From: UMGS1519 sp963621885 | GTDB lineage: Bacteria > Actinomycetota > Coriobacteriia > Coriobacteriales > Eggerthellaceae | NCBI GenBank assembly: GCA_963621885.1 | Contig: CAVFFT010000043.1 | Coordinates: 61,811 to 125,810, forward strand | DNA: 64,000 bases | Direction: 5' to 3' | Shown here: piece by piece, positions 34,287 to 43,098 of the stretch | Layout of the letters: every line of letters starts with the position of its first letter | Numbering within the stretch: the first letter of the stretch is position 1 | Notes under the pieces: model-generated | What the model saw: only the letters and a program-made list of their open reading frames with translations | What the model was told of the DNA's origin: nothing | The model's database searches: none | Program-made: the position numbers and the translations under genes

Positions 34287-35087
34287 ATGACGGACAAGAA
34301 GGTAATGCTTGTAACGGGCGGCGCAATGGGCCAAGGCGCGATGCATGCCATCGAGTTTGCGAAGATCGGCTACGACTGCGTGCTGCTTGATATGCAGGAT
34401 CCGTCTGACGAGCGCTTTGCGGCGACAATCGCGGAGGCTGAAAGCTACGGCGCGACCGTTCTCGCTATCAAGACGAACATTTGCTCTACGCCCGATATGG
34501 AAGCGGCATTCGCAGCTGCCTGGGAGAAGTTTGGGCGCCTCGACGTCGTGGTGGCCAATGCGGGCATCATCAACTTCGGCTACACCTGGGAGCTCGAAGA
34601 CGCGCAGGTGGAAGCGGCGCTCGCGGTGAACCTCGAGGGCACTTGGCGTACCGACAAGTTCGCGGCGAAGTACATGATTGAGCAGGGCTACGGCCGCATC
34701 ATCAACATCTCGAGCGTGTCCGGCCTGCGTGGCACCGAGAAGCTCGCCTCGTATGTGATGACGAAGCACGGCATCAATGGCCTCACGAAGACGCTTGCGC
34801 TTGAGATGCGCAACCGCGGCCTGCCGATTTACGTGAACGCGATTTGCCCGACGAAGGTGCGCACGCCCATGTGCGAAACCGAGAGCTACGTCGAGTTCGT
34901 CAACACCACGATGGGCAAGAACTTCAAGACCTGGCAGGAGATGTTCGAGGACGAGAAGAATCCCGGCGGCCTGAAGTTCCTCAACCCCATCGACATCACG
35001 GAAATGGTCATTTGGCTTGCCGAGTCGAATGCCGGCACGAAGCTGACGGGCGAATGCCTGCCCATCGACCGTGGAGCGATGCTGTAA
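34287..35087 (+). CDS. Short-chain dehydrogenase/reductase
   Basis: A 266-residue Rossmann oxidoreductase. It has the nucleotide loop TGGAMGQG, the VVANAGI motif, the catalytic Ser in NISSVSGL and the YxxxK pair in YVMTKHG. The region PTKVRTPM plus a lid insertion (about residues 185-225) resembles the mycofactocin-associated or carveol-type SDRs more than classical FabG. It is NAD(P)-dependent; the alcohol or ketone substrate is unknown. GGGAGGAAAC precedes the ATG at 34287. Its acyl-CoA dehydrogenase neighbour suggests a shared degradation pathway. Confidence 0.9.
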   Translation: MTDKKVMLVTGGAMGQGAMHAIEFAKIGYDCVLLDMQDPSDERFAATIAEAESYGATVLAIKTNICSTPDMEAAFAAAWEKFGRLDVVVANAGIINFGYTWELEDAQVEAALAVNLEGTWRTDKFAAKYMIEQGYGRIINISSVSGLRGTEKLASYVMTKHGINGLTKTLALEMRNRGLPIYVNAICPTKVRTPMCETESYVEFVNTTMGKNFKTWQEMFEDEKNPGGLKFLNPIDITEMVIWLAESNAGTKLTGECLPIDRGAML

Positions 35088-35168
35088 TCGCCCAAGCGAT
35101 ATGGGTGTCGCGCGTGGGTAAGACGGGCGAATCACTGTTGCGCCGCACGCGTAAACGCAAGAGCATGA

Positions 35169-35202
35169 AAAGGGGTGCTGACCTGCGTCGGCACCCCTTT
35201 CA
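35169..35202 (+). terminator. SDR gene terminator
   Basis: AAGGGGTGC(T)GAC pairs with GTC(G)GCACCCCTT around CTGC (about 35170-35200), followed by TTCAC. The reverse direction has TTTT, so it may also stop transcription from the minus strand. Confidence 0.65.
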
Positions 35203-35309
35203 CGTGCTATGTGGCTTTGGCTGGCGAGCCAGCGGGCAGACAGACCGGTGAAGCGACCAAGCCGCCAGCTCGCGCTCCGCTTTCCATTTTCGCAGCGCGC
35301 TCTTCGTGC

Positions 35310-36080
35310 CTACGATTCGATATACGAAAGCAGGTCGAAGTACTTCAGGGTCGTGACTTCGGCCTTATCGGTCGACGCCGCGTAGACATCGACGATGTAG
35401 AGCGAGGTCGTCAGGCCTTCTGTCTCCTCGGAGCTGCTCGAGCTTTCCGTGGTCATCGGCTCGCCACCGCACAGGTAGCGATAATTCATACCCGGCGAAG
35501 CGGTTTGCGCGCCCAGTGCCACGATGGGTACAAGGTCGAGATTCTGGACGTTGTCAGCATCCGAGGTCGCGGTATCGAATGCGAAATAGGCGGCTTCAGA
35601 AATGGTGCCCGGCGCATCAGGCATGCAGATTTCCCAGGCGCCCGTCGACTCCTCGTCGGCTTCGTCCTTGTTCAGATTGGTCGTTTCGACTTCCGCGATA
35701 TCGATTTCCTTGTTCGACGCGACGGAATACTTGTTCTTCAGGCTTTCGTAAACCACCACGATATGCCAGGTGTTGTCAGGCGTTTCGCAGAGATAGGCGT
35801 AATTGGTGCCCGAGACGATTTGCTTCGCAAGAACGGCGACCGGCGTGTAGTCTTCAGCCTTGCTGTCCTTAGTTGCCTTTTCGTAGCGGGTTTGCGCCTT
35901 GTTGCCGAGGCTGATCTCATCGAGCGCGCTGAATTCCCAATTGCCCAACTCCATGGCTGCGGCGCTTGATTGGGAAGCGCTATCGGTGGAAGAGGAGCTC
36001 TCTGTGGTGCTGCCACAGCCAATGAGCGCAAAGCACAATGCGCAGGCTGCTGCGATACCCAGAATACTCGATGCTTTCAC
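35310..36080 (-). CDS. Lipoprotein with two cystatin-like repeats
   Basis: A 256-residue secreted lipoprotein of unknown function. Its lipobox LIGC makes Cys22 the modified residue, and a Ser/Thr linker runs to about residue 42. Two similar domains follow (about 45-140 and 148-252). The first has VAVLAKQIVSGTNYAYL, whose QIVSG (87-91) matches the Q-x-V-x-G motif of cystatins; the second is more divergent (AQTASPGMNYRYL). A protease-inhibitor-like fold is an inference from that motif only. GTG start at 36078-36080 with AAAGGAGG upstream. Confidence 0.8.
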   Translation of the reverse strand: MKASSILGIAAACALCFALIGCGSTTESSSSTDSASQSSAAAMELGNWEFSALDEISLGNKAQTRYEKATKDSKAEDYTPVAVLAKQIVSGTNYAYLCETPDNTWHIVVVYESLKNKYSVASNKEIDIAEVETTNLNKDEADEESTGAWEICMPDAPGTISEAAYFAFDTATSDADNVQNLDLVPIVALGAQTASPGMNYRYLCGGEPMTTESSSSSEETEGLTTSLYIVDVYAASTDKAEVTTLKYFDLLSYIES

Positions 36081-36243
36081 GGTGGATCCTCCTTTGTTCA
36101 GCAGTGGTTCGTTTGGAGAATGCGTTTAGTAACGTTCGTATTATTTGTAACACGAAGGAATGCGTGTCCGCGCATCATTGTTGGAAAAATTCGCCCTTAT
36201 GTAACGCGCCTGGAACTCTCGAACCCTCTGTCCTCGGTCGTGC

Positions 36244-37470
36244 CTAGAGCACCTCGAATGTGGGATTCGTCAGCGTGATGGCGGAAACAAGGCTGCTTGA
36301 CCAGTCTTCCGTCAGATACACATGGCCAGTCACGAGGACGCGCTTGCCCTCATAGGCGGTCAGCGTGCCATCGTCGCCGCTCGAATAGAGACCGTCCACA
36401 TCGGTGCTCAATGCGATGCATTTCACCTTGTAGGTTGAAGATGTGACCATATTCGACGTGTCCTCGATGTCCGAGTAGTCGTACATGCTGTTGTAGGACG
36501 TGCTCGTATCCATCGTTACCTTGCGCGTCTTGTCGAGCCAGAGCACGGCGAGCGTGTGACCTTCGAGATTCCACAGGATGTTGTCGTCATTGAGTTCGCT
36601 CGCGACTTCTTCCGCGGACTGAATCTTGATGGTTCCCACGAACTTCGCTTCATCACCAGGGGAAATGTCGAGGGCCGTACTCGCTTCCTTTTCGAGGGCG
36701 GCGGTGTCCTCAGCTTGCTTCTCCTGGGCGGCGGTGCGCTCGGAAAGGGCGTTCTCGCGAAGCGTGTTTGCCTTGCCGTGATCATTGGGATCCTGCACGG
36801 CGTATTCGTAGACCGCTTCAAGCGTCTCGTCGGTCAGATCGATAGGCGAGACGGCCTTGTAGCTGACGGCGTCATCAGTCGAGACCTGGACAAAGGCGTT
36901 GCGCGGCAAATCCTCGGCCACTTCGACTTCAAGCTTGGCATCATCGGGTGCCACAAGCACGGTGCCATTCGACAGAATGGATCCGCCGGGGAAAGTGAGC
37001 GTGTAGTTGCCCGGTTCGAGAACGACACCATTGCCGCCGCTATCAAGGAAAACGAGCTCGCTATAGCTTTCGCCATCCGAAAGCGTTCCGTCCACCTGCA
37101 CGGGAATGGCGGTTGCATCATCGTTGTAACCGGGCGTCTTCAGCAGGAAGGTCACGCGGTGATCGATGCGATTCTGCGCGAGGTTCTCCTGCACGAGGGG
37201 CACAGCGAAGAAGAGCGCGACAAGAACGACAAATGCCAGGACGACGCCAATCGCGATCTTGCGGTTGCGAGGCTTCTCGAGGCTTTCGGGACCAAAGCCC
37301 TCGAGGGACTGGCTTATCGGGCGACGCTTCTTGCGGTTGCGATGCGAATACTGGCTCGGCGCGTATTGCGCTGCCGAACCCGCGAAGTTCGCTTCGGAAA
37401 CGATGCCATGGCAAGCAGGGCAGATGGTCGTGTTATCGGCGATATCCCGTCCGCAATATGGGCAAAGCAT
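36244..37470 (-). CDS. Zinc-ribbon, single-pass membrane protein, unknown
   Basis: A 408-residue protein. Residues 3-20 form a zinc ribbon (Cys3, Cys6, Cys17, Cys20). A basic stretch follows at about 43-50, a transmembrane helix at about 72-95, and then an extracytoplasmic part of about 310 residues rich in Asp, Thr and Ser. That part includes a carboxypeptidase-regulatory-like beta segment (VLEPGNYTLTFPGG) and a possible Glu/Ala coiled coil (about 235-265). GAAAGGGGTC precedes the ATG. It resembles zinc-ribbon membrane proteins of Gram-positive bacteria of unknown role. Confidence 0.8.
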   Translation of the reverse strand: MLCPYCGRDIADNTTICPACHGIVSEANFAGSAAQYAPSQYSHRNRKKRRPISQSLEGFGPESLEKPRNRKIAIGVVLAFVVLVALFFAVPLVQENLAQNRIDHRVTFLLKTPGYNDDATAIPVQVDGTLSDGESYSELVFLDSGGNGVVLEPGNYTLTFPGGSILSNGTVLVAPDDAKLEVEVAEDLPRNAFVQVSTDDAVSYKAVSPIDLTDETLEAVYEYAVQDPNDHGKANTLRENALSERTAAQEKQAEDTAALEKEASTALDISPGDEAKFVGTIKIQSAEEVASELNDDNILWNLEGHTLAVLWLDKTRKVTMDTSTSYNSMYDYSDIEDTSNMVTSSTYKVKCIALSTDVDGLYSSGDDGTLTAYEGKRVLVTGHVYLTEDWSSSLVSAITLTNPTFEVL

Positions 37471-37555
37471 ACGACCCCTTTCCGCCGCTCACTCTGCGTG
37501 AATTCGAGTCTTAATCATATCACCCCCGTTGGAGTGAGGGGCATTGCGGCAGCGC

Positions 37556-37592
37556 ACAAAAAAGAAGGGCACCCGAAGGTGCCCTTCCCTGA
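37556..37592 (-). terminator. Terminator of SDR gene 37612
   Basis: Minus-strand stem GAAGGGCACC and GGTGCCCTTC around TTCG, followed by TTTTTTG. Confidence 0.9.
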
Positions 37593-37611
37593 ATTCGCGG
37601 TTAAGCCGGAA

Positions 37612-38421
37612 TTACTGAGCAGACCAGCCGCCGTCCAGCGTGATGTACTGGCCGGTGGTGTAGGTGTTGATGGGGTTCAGGAAGAACATGATAGCGGAAG
37701 CCATCTCGTCGAGGCTGCCCATGTAGACGAAGTCGCGCATCGGGGTGCGGGACTTGACATAAGCCTCCTGCTGCGGCTGCTCTTTGAAGACCTTCTCGAC
37801 CATCGGGGTCATGACGTAGCCAGGAGCAATGCCGTTGACGGTGATGTTGAACTTCGCGAGGTCGACAGCGAGAGCGCGGATCATGCCCATGACAGCGGAC
37901 TTGGTGGTGCTGTAAGGAGCAATGTTCTCCATGGCGCGGTCGCCACGGCCGGAGGAAACGAGGACAATCTTGCCGCCCTTGTCGCCGTTCTTGTCGCGCA
38001 TGATCTTGCCAGCAGTCGTCGCGAAGAACCAGTTGGCCTTCACGTTGACGGCGAAGATCTTGTCGTACTGCTCAGAGGTGATCTCGAGAGCGTTGGTACG
38101 CGGAAGAGCGATGCCTGCGGTGGAAATAGCGTAATCAACGGTGCCGAAGAGCTCGACGGTCTTAGCGAACATCGCGTCGAGGCTTTCCTGGCTGGTGCCG
38201 TCGCAGAACATGCCAGCAACGCCGCCGGTGGTGGCCTGAGCCTTCAGCTCCTCAGCAGCATCGAGGCAGAGCTGCTCGGGAACGCCGCAAATCATGACAT
38301 TTGCGCCAGCAGCAACGAGAGCCTCAGCCGTTGCCTTGCCGATGCCAGAGCCGCCGCCCATGACAACTGCGGTCTTGCCGGCCATGACCTGATTCGGCTG
38401 GGTAGCAAACCAATTAGCCAT
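37612..38421 (-). CDS. Short-chain dehydrogenase/reductase
   Basis: A 269-residue NAD(P)-dependent oxidoreductase: GGGSGIGK loop, STAGIALPR in place of NAG, catalytic Ser in VLVSSGRG, YSTTK as the YxxxK motif, APGYVMTPM after the fifth strand and DGGWSAQ at the C-terminus. GAGGAAAGGAAG precedes the ATG. It is divergent from the LysR gene, the arrangement typical of a LysR target. Codon bias is strong, which suggests high expression. Substrate unknown. Confidence 0.9.
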   Translation of the reverse strand: MANWFATQPNQVMAGKTAVVMGGGSGIGKATAEALVAAGANVMICGVPEQLCLDAAEELKAQATTGGVAGMFCDGTSQESLDAMFAKTVELFGTVDYAISTAGIALPRTNALEITSEQYDKIFAVNVKANWFFATTAGKIMRDKNGDKGGKIVLVSSGRGDRAMENIAPYSTTKSAVMGMIRALAVDLAKFNITVNGIAPGYVMTPMVEKVFKEQPQQEAYVKSRTPMRDFVYMGSLDEMASAIMFFLNPINTYTTGQYITLDGGWSAQ

Positions 38422-38486
38422 TTGTAACTTCCTTTCCTCGTTACACTGATGTGAGCTCCTCCGGCTCGCATCTTTTCACGGGAAGC

Positions 38487-38492
38487 ATTATA
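38487..38492 (-). promoter_or_regulatory. SDR gene -10 box
   Basis: Minus-strand TATAAT 66 bases upstream of the SDR ATG; the -35 is not canonical, as expected for an activator-dependent promoter. Confidence 0.5.
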
Positions 38493-38511
38493 GCGCACAG
38501 GAAAGGTAATA

Positions 38512-38538
38512 CCTATAGATTCCACGTTAACTCATAGG
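38512..38538. promoter_or_regulatory. Candidate LysR-binding site
   Basis: CCTAT and ATAGG form inverted arms spaced 17 bases apart, flanked by partial symmetry, in the SDR/LysR divergent region just upstream of the SDR -10. It is the expected position for a LysR recognition site, but no binding evidence exists in the sequence. Confidence 0.4.
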
Positions 38539-38625
38539 GGTGTGCTATCCTTTACCAAAGGCGCGTTAAACCATTCGGCGTCTTTATAGACGCAGGAAAA
38601 CGGCACTATGAGCAGGCGGAATACC

Positions 38626-39696
38626 ATGAATCTCTCGCATTTGTACTACTTTCGGACCCTTGCTGAGGTACAGCATTACACCCGCGCGGCCGAGCAGCTT
38701 TTTATCACTCAGCCGACTCTGTCTAATGCAGTGAGCCAGCTGGAGAAGGAATTAGGCATTCCGCTCTTCGAAAAAGACGGTCGCAACGTCAAGATGACGA
38801 AGCAGGGCCGCGATTTCAACATGTACATTTCGCAGGCGCTCGAACTGATTGACAAGGCGGTGGATGTCGCGCATGAGCAAGCGGGCGCGCCTTCGGGCAG
38901 CTTCGACCTTGGCGTCATCTACACCATTCAGGCGGATTATCTGCCGCGGCTGCTTCGCGGCTTTCGCACGAAGTATGGTCAGAACATCAAGATCAACACC
39001 TACCAGGGCTTGACCGAAAGCCTTGTGGACGACCTGATGGCGGGCCGCTACGACGTGGTTTTCGGCAGTCAGATTCCCGAGCGCGGCGACCTTGGCTATG
39101 TGCCGGTCGTGTCGCAGCGACTCGTTGCGCTCGTGCATGATTTCAGTCCCTTTGCGACGCGCGAAAGCGTGAGCTTCGAAGAGCTTTCGCACGCGAAGAT
39201 GTACACCTATCCGAAAGAGACCGCGCTGGGTGGCGAGGTCAACGAGATTCTGCGCAAGCATGTGCCGAACGCGACCATTTACGGAACGGCCGAAGACGAG
39301 ATCACGCTCGGCTCCATGGTCGACTCCGATTCGTCCGCCGTGGGAATTGCACTCGAGACGCTGGGCATTCTGCCTTTCAGCCGCTTGCGCGTGGTTCCGC
39401 TTGAGGACGTGCCCGAGGATTTCCACTTCGTCTACCTTATATATAGGAAGAGCGCGTTCCACCCGCGTGTCGTTGAGAACTTCATCGACTTCGTTTGCTC
39501 CTTCAACGGCGGCAAGCCCATGGCGCAGCGTTTGCATATGAATTCCCTCGGTGCTCCGGTGTCGACCGCCGAGCATACGATCACGCCGGGCCGGGTCATC
39601 CATACGCAGGCGATGTTCGACGAAGATTTGATTGGCGCGCCGTCGGGTGAGCAAGGTCGCTCGATTGTGGGTTCGCAGGGCGCCACGCGCAGCTAG
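38626..39696 (+). CDS. LysR-family transcriptional regulator
   Basis: A 356-residue LysR regulator. The N-terminal winged HTH is typical (MNLSHLYYFRTLAEVQHYTR, then RAAEQLFITQPTLSNAVSQL), and a substrate-binding domain begins at about residue 90. The C-terminal 60 residues are longer than usual. The start may be 38608 or 38626; the second gives the family-standard N-terminus and has AGGCGG at 6 bases. It lies between an SDR gene (divergent) and a second acyl-CoA dehydrogenase (same strand), so these are likely targets. A terminator follows. Confidence 0.9.
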   Translation: MNLSHLYYFRTLAEVQHYTRAAEQLFITQPTLSNAVSQLEKELGIPLFEKDGRNVKMTKQGRDFNMYISQALELIDKAVDVAHEQAGAPSGSFDLGVIYTIQADYLPRLLRGFRTKYGQNIKINTYQGLTESLVDDLMAGRYDVVFGSQIPERGDLGYVPVVSQRLVALVHDFSPFATRESVSFEELSHAKMYTYPKETALGGEVNEILRKHVPNATIYGTAEDEITLGSMVDSDSSAVGIALETLGILPFSRLRVVPLEDVPEDFHFVYLIYRKSAFHPRVVENFIDFVCSFNGGKPMAQRLHMNSLGAPVSTAEHTITPGRVIHTQAMFDEDLIGAPSGEQGRSIVGSQGATRS

Positions 39697-39768
39697 CACG
39701 AAGAGCGTGCACGCCTGGGTCCGCGCGAATTGCCCATCGCTTGCCGCTGCGGGAAATCACGAGATTTG

Positions 39769-39802
39769 ATGCCGTTGCCCAACCGGGTGACGGCATTTTT
39801 CT
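39769..39802 (+). terminator. LysR gene terminator
   Basis: ATGCCGT pairs with ACGGCAT with an inner CCC/GGG stem (39769-39796), followed by TTTTC. Confidence 0.8.
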
Positions 39803-40020
39803 TGGGATGGGGCAACGCTCAGACAGCGCCCGGGCTCGCATGGCGCGACCCTTGTTTGACGCGCTAGCACATCCTATTGATTCGCTCTCAATCCATTCAG
39901 GAATTTTTAGGCGAGCGGAAAATATCAAATCAAAACTTATTGGAAGTCCCGTAAGCACTGCGGGACAATACCCCATGTAGCCAGAAGGCGAGATGTTTGG
40001 GCACGTCAATGCGCCCACGA
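39803..40020. other. Leader of the second acyl-CoA dehydrogenase gene
   Basis: The gap has no convincing frame. It contains an inverted repeat GTCCCG with CGGGAC (about 39946-39966, loop of 9 bases) and a second one around GGGC and GCCC near 40000, close to the start codon. Either could be a regulatory site. Confidence 0.4.
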
Positions 40021-40032
40021 AAGGAGTCCTGC

Positions 40033-41244
40033 ATGAACCCCAATGCAAAGATTACGGACGAACAGTTCCAGGCCTATCTGAAGCAGATTCGCGAATTGGC
40101 CGAGGGTCCCTTCGAGGAGATGCAGAAGGAAATCGAGGTGACCAACGTCTTCCCCGAGGAGTTCTATGAGCTCGCGAAGAAGAACGACCTCTATCGTTTC
40201 TACCTTCCCTCCGAGTACGGCGGATGGGATCTGAATGAGCTCGAGATCCTCCAGGTCCAGGAGCAGTTCTCCCGTGGCCCCGGCGGCATGCGTATGCACC
40301 TGCATCATGCAGCCGACATGAACTGGCGTATCCTCGAGGACTTCGGCAAGCCGGAAGTCAAGGCAGAGCTGATGGACAAGTTCCAGGACAAGACCATCTA
40401 CTGCAACTTCGCCATCACCGAGCTGACCGGCGGCACTGGTGCTGACCTTCACACCACCGCTGACAAGGACGAGAACGGCGACTACATCCTCAACGGCGAG
40501 AAGTGGCTCATTTCCCACACCGACTGCTCTGACTACACCTACGTCATTGCTGTGACCGACAAGAACAGCGACAAGGACTCCCGTCTTTCCGCATTCTTCG
40601 TCCCGAACGACGCTCCCGGCTTCGAGACCGTTCCGATGCCGCACATGATGGGCTGCCGCGGTGCTGGCCATGCAGGCCTGCGCTTCACCAACCTGAAGCT
40701 CGACAAGAAGTACCTGCTCGGCGAAGAGGGCCAGGGCATGGAAGTTGCTATGCACTCCCTCGACATTTCCCGCGTGCACATCGCCGACTCCAACATCGGC
40801 ATGGCTCAGCGCATGCTCGAGATTTCGCTCAAGCGTGCGAATGACCGCGTGACCTTCGGCAAGCCGATCGCTCAGCGTCAGGCTATCAAGATGAAGATCG
40901 CCAACATGCAGCAGGCCATCCATGCAACCCGTTGCATGGTTCGCGACTTTGCCATGTACTTCGACGAGAACCCGAACGGCGAGTACATCGCTGAGAAGGC
41001 TGCTCTCTGCAAGCTGCAGTCGATTGACATGACCCGCCTCGTTGCTGACGAGATGCTCGAGATCTTCGGTGGCGTCGGCTACTTCGAGGACAACGAGTAC
41101 GGCCCGGTCGAGCGCCTCTACCGTGACTCCCGCGCCATGTGGCTCGAAGAGGGCACCCCGACCGTTCAGCGCATCACCATCGCCCGTGCGTGCCAGCAGC
41201 ACAACGGCCAGATGGACTACGTGCTCCCCAGTTACGTGGGCTAA
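40033..41244 (+). CDS. Acyl-CoA dehydrogenase
   Basis: A 403-residue FAD-dependent acyl-CoA dehydrogenase. It has FAITELTGGTGADL (FAD-binding segment), DRVTFGKPIAQRQAIK, and the C-terminal LEIFGGVGYFEDN. In the last catalytic segment, WLEEGTPTVQRI, it keeps the Glu-Gly-Thr of the MCAD family, unlike its neighbour at 32573. It likely forms an alpha,beta double bond in a CoA thioester. AAAGGAG precedes the ATG at 40033. Codon bias is strong, so it may be highly expressed. A perfect terminator follows. Confidence 0.93.
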   Translation: MNPNAKITDEQFQAYLKQIRELAEGPFEEMQKEIEVTNVFPEEFYELAKKNDLYRFYLPSEYGGWDLNELEILQVQEQFSRGPGGMRMHLHHAADMNWRILEDFGKPEVKAELMDKFQDKTIYCNFAITELTGGTGADLHTTADKDENGDYILNGEKWLISHTDCSDYTYVIAVTDKNSDKDSRLSAFFVPNDAPGFETVPMPHMMGCRGAGHAGLRFTNLKLDKKYLLGEEGQGMEVAMHSLDISRVHIADSNIGMAQRMLEISLKRANDRVTFGKPIAQRQAIKMKIANMQQAIHATRCMVRDFAMYFDENPNGEYIAEKAALCKLQSIDMTRLVADEMLEIFGGVGYFEDNEYGPVERLYRDSRAMWLEEGTPTVQRITIARACQQHNGQMDYVLPSYVG

Positions 41245-41280
41245 CAGCATCTGCTGAACTAACGCGATAAACGCGCGTGC

Positions 41281-41316
41281 AAGGTCCGGAGACTTGTTCT
41301 CCGGACCTTTTCTTTT
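41281..41316 (+). terminator. Terminator of second acyl-CoA dehydrogenase
   Basis: AAGGTCCGGAGA pairs with TCTCCGGACCTT around a short loop, followed by TTCTTTT. Confidence 0.95.
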
Positions 41317-41545
41317 GGGCTTGGCGGGGAAGTGGTGTGGCGGAGAATGTTATGCGCCGCTTGAATTGTGACTGCGTGCCGGTGGAATACGGATCCGCGC
41401 CTGGCACTCTCGATGGCTGCGAGCCCACCTGCGATTTCGCGCATTCCCGATCTGGTGCTGGGCGCATCGTCCGTGTAATCCCGTGGTTTTACCCAGATAT
41501 GCGCATTGCTTGTGCGCAGGGTGTCCGTTAGCCGCGCCATCTGGG
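41317..41545. other. Intergenic gap, no gene
   Basis: About 230 bases between the terminator and the next promoter. No frame with a ribosome-binding site, repeat or structured RNA was noticed. Confidence 0.5.
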
Positions 41546-41547
41546 GG

Positions 41548-41576
41548 ATTACAGCGTTTATCAGCTAGGATATAAT
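41548..41576 (+). promoter_or_regulatory. Promoter of the secreted repeat protein gene
   Basis: ATTACA (41548-41553) and TATAAT (41571-41576) with a 17-base spacer, 29 bases before the ATG. Confidence 0.65.
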
Positions 41577-41604
41577 ATGTGTTCATACGTATGGGAGGTA
41601 CCGG

Positions 41605-43026
41605 ATGGAGATGAAGCTTAATAACGTGGCTGGCAGTTTGCGCTCTCGTTGCGCTCTTGCCGCAAGTCTGTTTATCACTCTCGCGCTTGCAGTTTGCCTT
41701 TGCCCCGCCACAGCGCATGCGTCGTCGCAGGGCGATGCGATCGCAAAGTCGGCTGCTTCCATTTCCTATTCGAAGCAGACCTACCAGTCGAAGGGCACGG
41801 GAACGAAAGCGTATATGGCTGCCTGCAAGAAGTACATGGGCAGCTACTACGCAAAGAACAAGAAGCAGATGCAGTGCAACGTGCCGGTGGCGACGTCGGT
41901 GCGCATGTCCGGCGTGGATAGCAAATTCGCCCAGACGAACGCTTCCATCTATAAGTACCTGAAGAATTCGAAGAACTGGACCTGCCTGGGCAATTACACG
42001 GGCAAGACCAGCATGCTGCAGCCGGGCGACATTCTCATTCGTATCGAAGGTACCACGACCTACAAGAAGAATGGCAAGACCTACAAGGCCGCAACGAGCC
42101 ACACCTGCGTGTATGTCGGTGAGAAGATTGCCACTTCCGTTTACAACAGCCAGCTGAAGGGCACGGATGCCGACAAGGGCGCGCCGGGCAGCTCTCGCGT
42201 GTTCGTGAGCGCGCACAAGTCGACGAAGAATTCCGCGAAGCGTTCTGCTGCTTGCCTGGAAACGGCGAAGCAGGCCTATGCGGATACGCGGATGATCGTG
42301 TTCCGCTATACGGGTTCCGCCAAGGTGTCGTCTAGCGCGACCACGACGAGCAAGACCACGACGAGCTCCACCAAGACGACGACCTCGAGCACGGCGACCA
42401 AGACGAACGCCGCGGACACGGTGCAGGCTTCTCAGGGTGCCGCCGCCATCGCCCAGAAGGGCGCGGAGCTTTCCTATTCCCGCATCGTCTACAAATCCAA
42501 GGGAACCGGCACGAAGGCTTATCTGAATGCCGTGAAGAAGAAGCTCGGTTCGTATTACACGAAGAGCAACCGCCAGATGCAGAGCAACGCGTCCATTGCG
42601 ACTGTCGTGCGGGCATCGGGCGTTGATAGCAAGTTCCCCAACACCTTGAAGAAGATGTACACGTACATGAACAAGTCGAGCAAGTGGGAGTGCGTGGGCA
42701 ACTACACGGGCGACATCAGCACCTTGCAGCCTGGCGACATTCTCATTTCCGTCAAGGGCACCTCGACCTACGTGAACAGTAAGGGCAAGACCTGCAAGGC
42801 CACCTCGAATCGCGCCTGCCTGTATGTGGGCAGCGACATCGCGAACTCGGTGTACGAGAACACGCTGAAGGGCACGGATGCCGATAAGGGAACGCCCGGA
42901 ACCAATCGCGTGTTCATGAGCGCGTCGAAGGCGTCGAAGGCATCGAAGAGCACGGCTGCCTGCCTGAAGACTTCGAAGCAGGTGTCGGCCGACACGAAGA
43001 TGCTCGTCTATCGCTACGTGGGCTAA
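41605..43026 (+). CDS. Secreted protein with two NlpC/P60-like repeats
   Basis: A 473-residue secreted protein. The signal peptide ends near AHA-S40. Two repeats of about 185 residues (52-237 and 289-473) are joined by a Ser/Thr/Lys linker (240-272). Repeat 1 carries QMQCN (Cys91), LQPGDILI and SHTCVYVG (His166), in the order and spacing of NlpC/P60 cysteine peptidases. In repeat 2 the Cys becomes Ser327 and the His becomes Arg403. Repeat 1 may thus be an active peptidoglycan peptidase and repeat 2 a binding-only copy. The NlpC assignment is inferred from these motifs. GGGAGG precedes the ATG. Confidence 0.85.
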   Translation: MEMKLNNVAGSLRSRCALAASLFITLALAVCLCPATAHASSQGDAIAKSAASISYSKQTYQSKGTGTKAYMAACKKYMGSYYAKNKKQMQCNVPVATSVRMSGVDSKFAQTNASIYKYLKNSKNWTCLGNYTGKTSMLQPGDILIRIEGTTTYKKNGKTYKAATSHTCVYVGEKIATSVYNSQLKGTDADKGAPGSSRVFVSAHKSTKNSAKRSAACLETAKQAYADTRMIVFRYTGSAKVSSSATTTSKTTTSSTKTTTSSTATKTNAADTVQASQGAAAIAQKGAELSYSRIVYKSKGTGTKAYLNAVKKKLGSYYTKSNRQMQSNASIATVVRASGVDSKFPNTLKKMYTYMNKSSKWECVGNYTGDISTLQPGDILISVKGTSTYVNSKGKTCKATSNRACLYVGSDIANSVYENTLKGTDADKGTPGTNRVFMSASKASKASKSTAACLKTSKQVSADTKMLVYRYVG

Positions 43027-43061
43027 CACGGCAAGCTTCTATAGAGCCACCGTTTGAAAGT

Positions 43062-43098
43062 GAGCGCCTTCTCCTTCGGGAGGAGGCGTTCTTGTTGT
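43062..43098 (+). terminator. Terminator after secreted repeat protein
   Basis: A 13-bp stem (43062-43074 with 43079-43091) capped by the stable tetraloop TTCG, followed by TTGTTGT. Confidence 0.85.
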
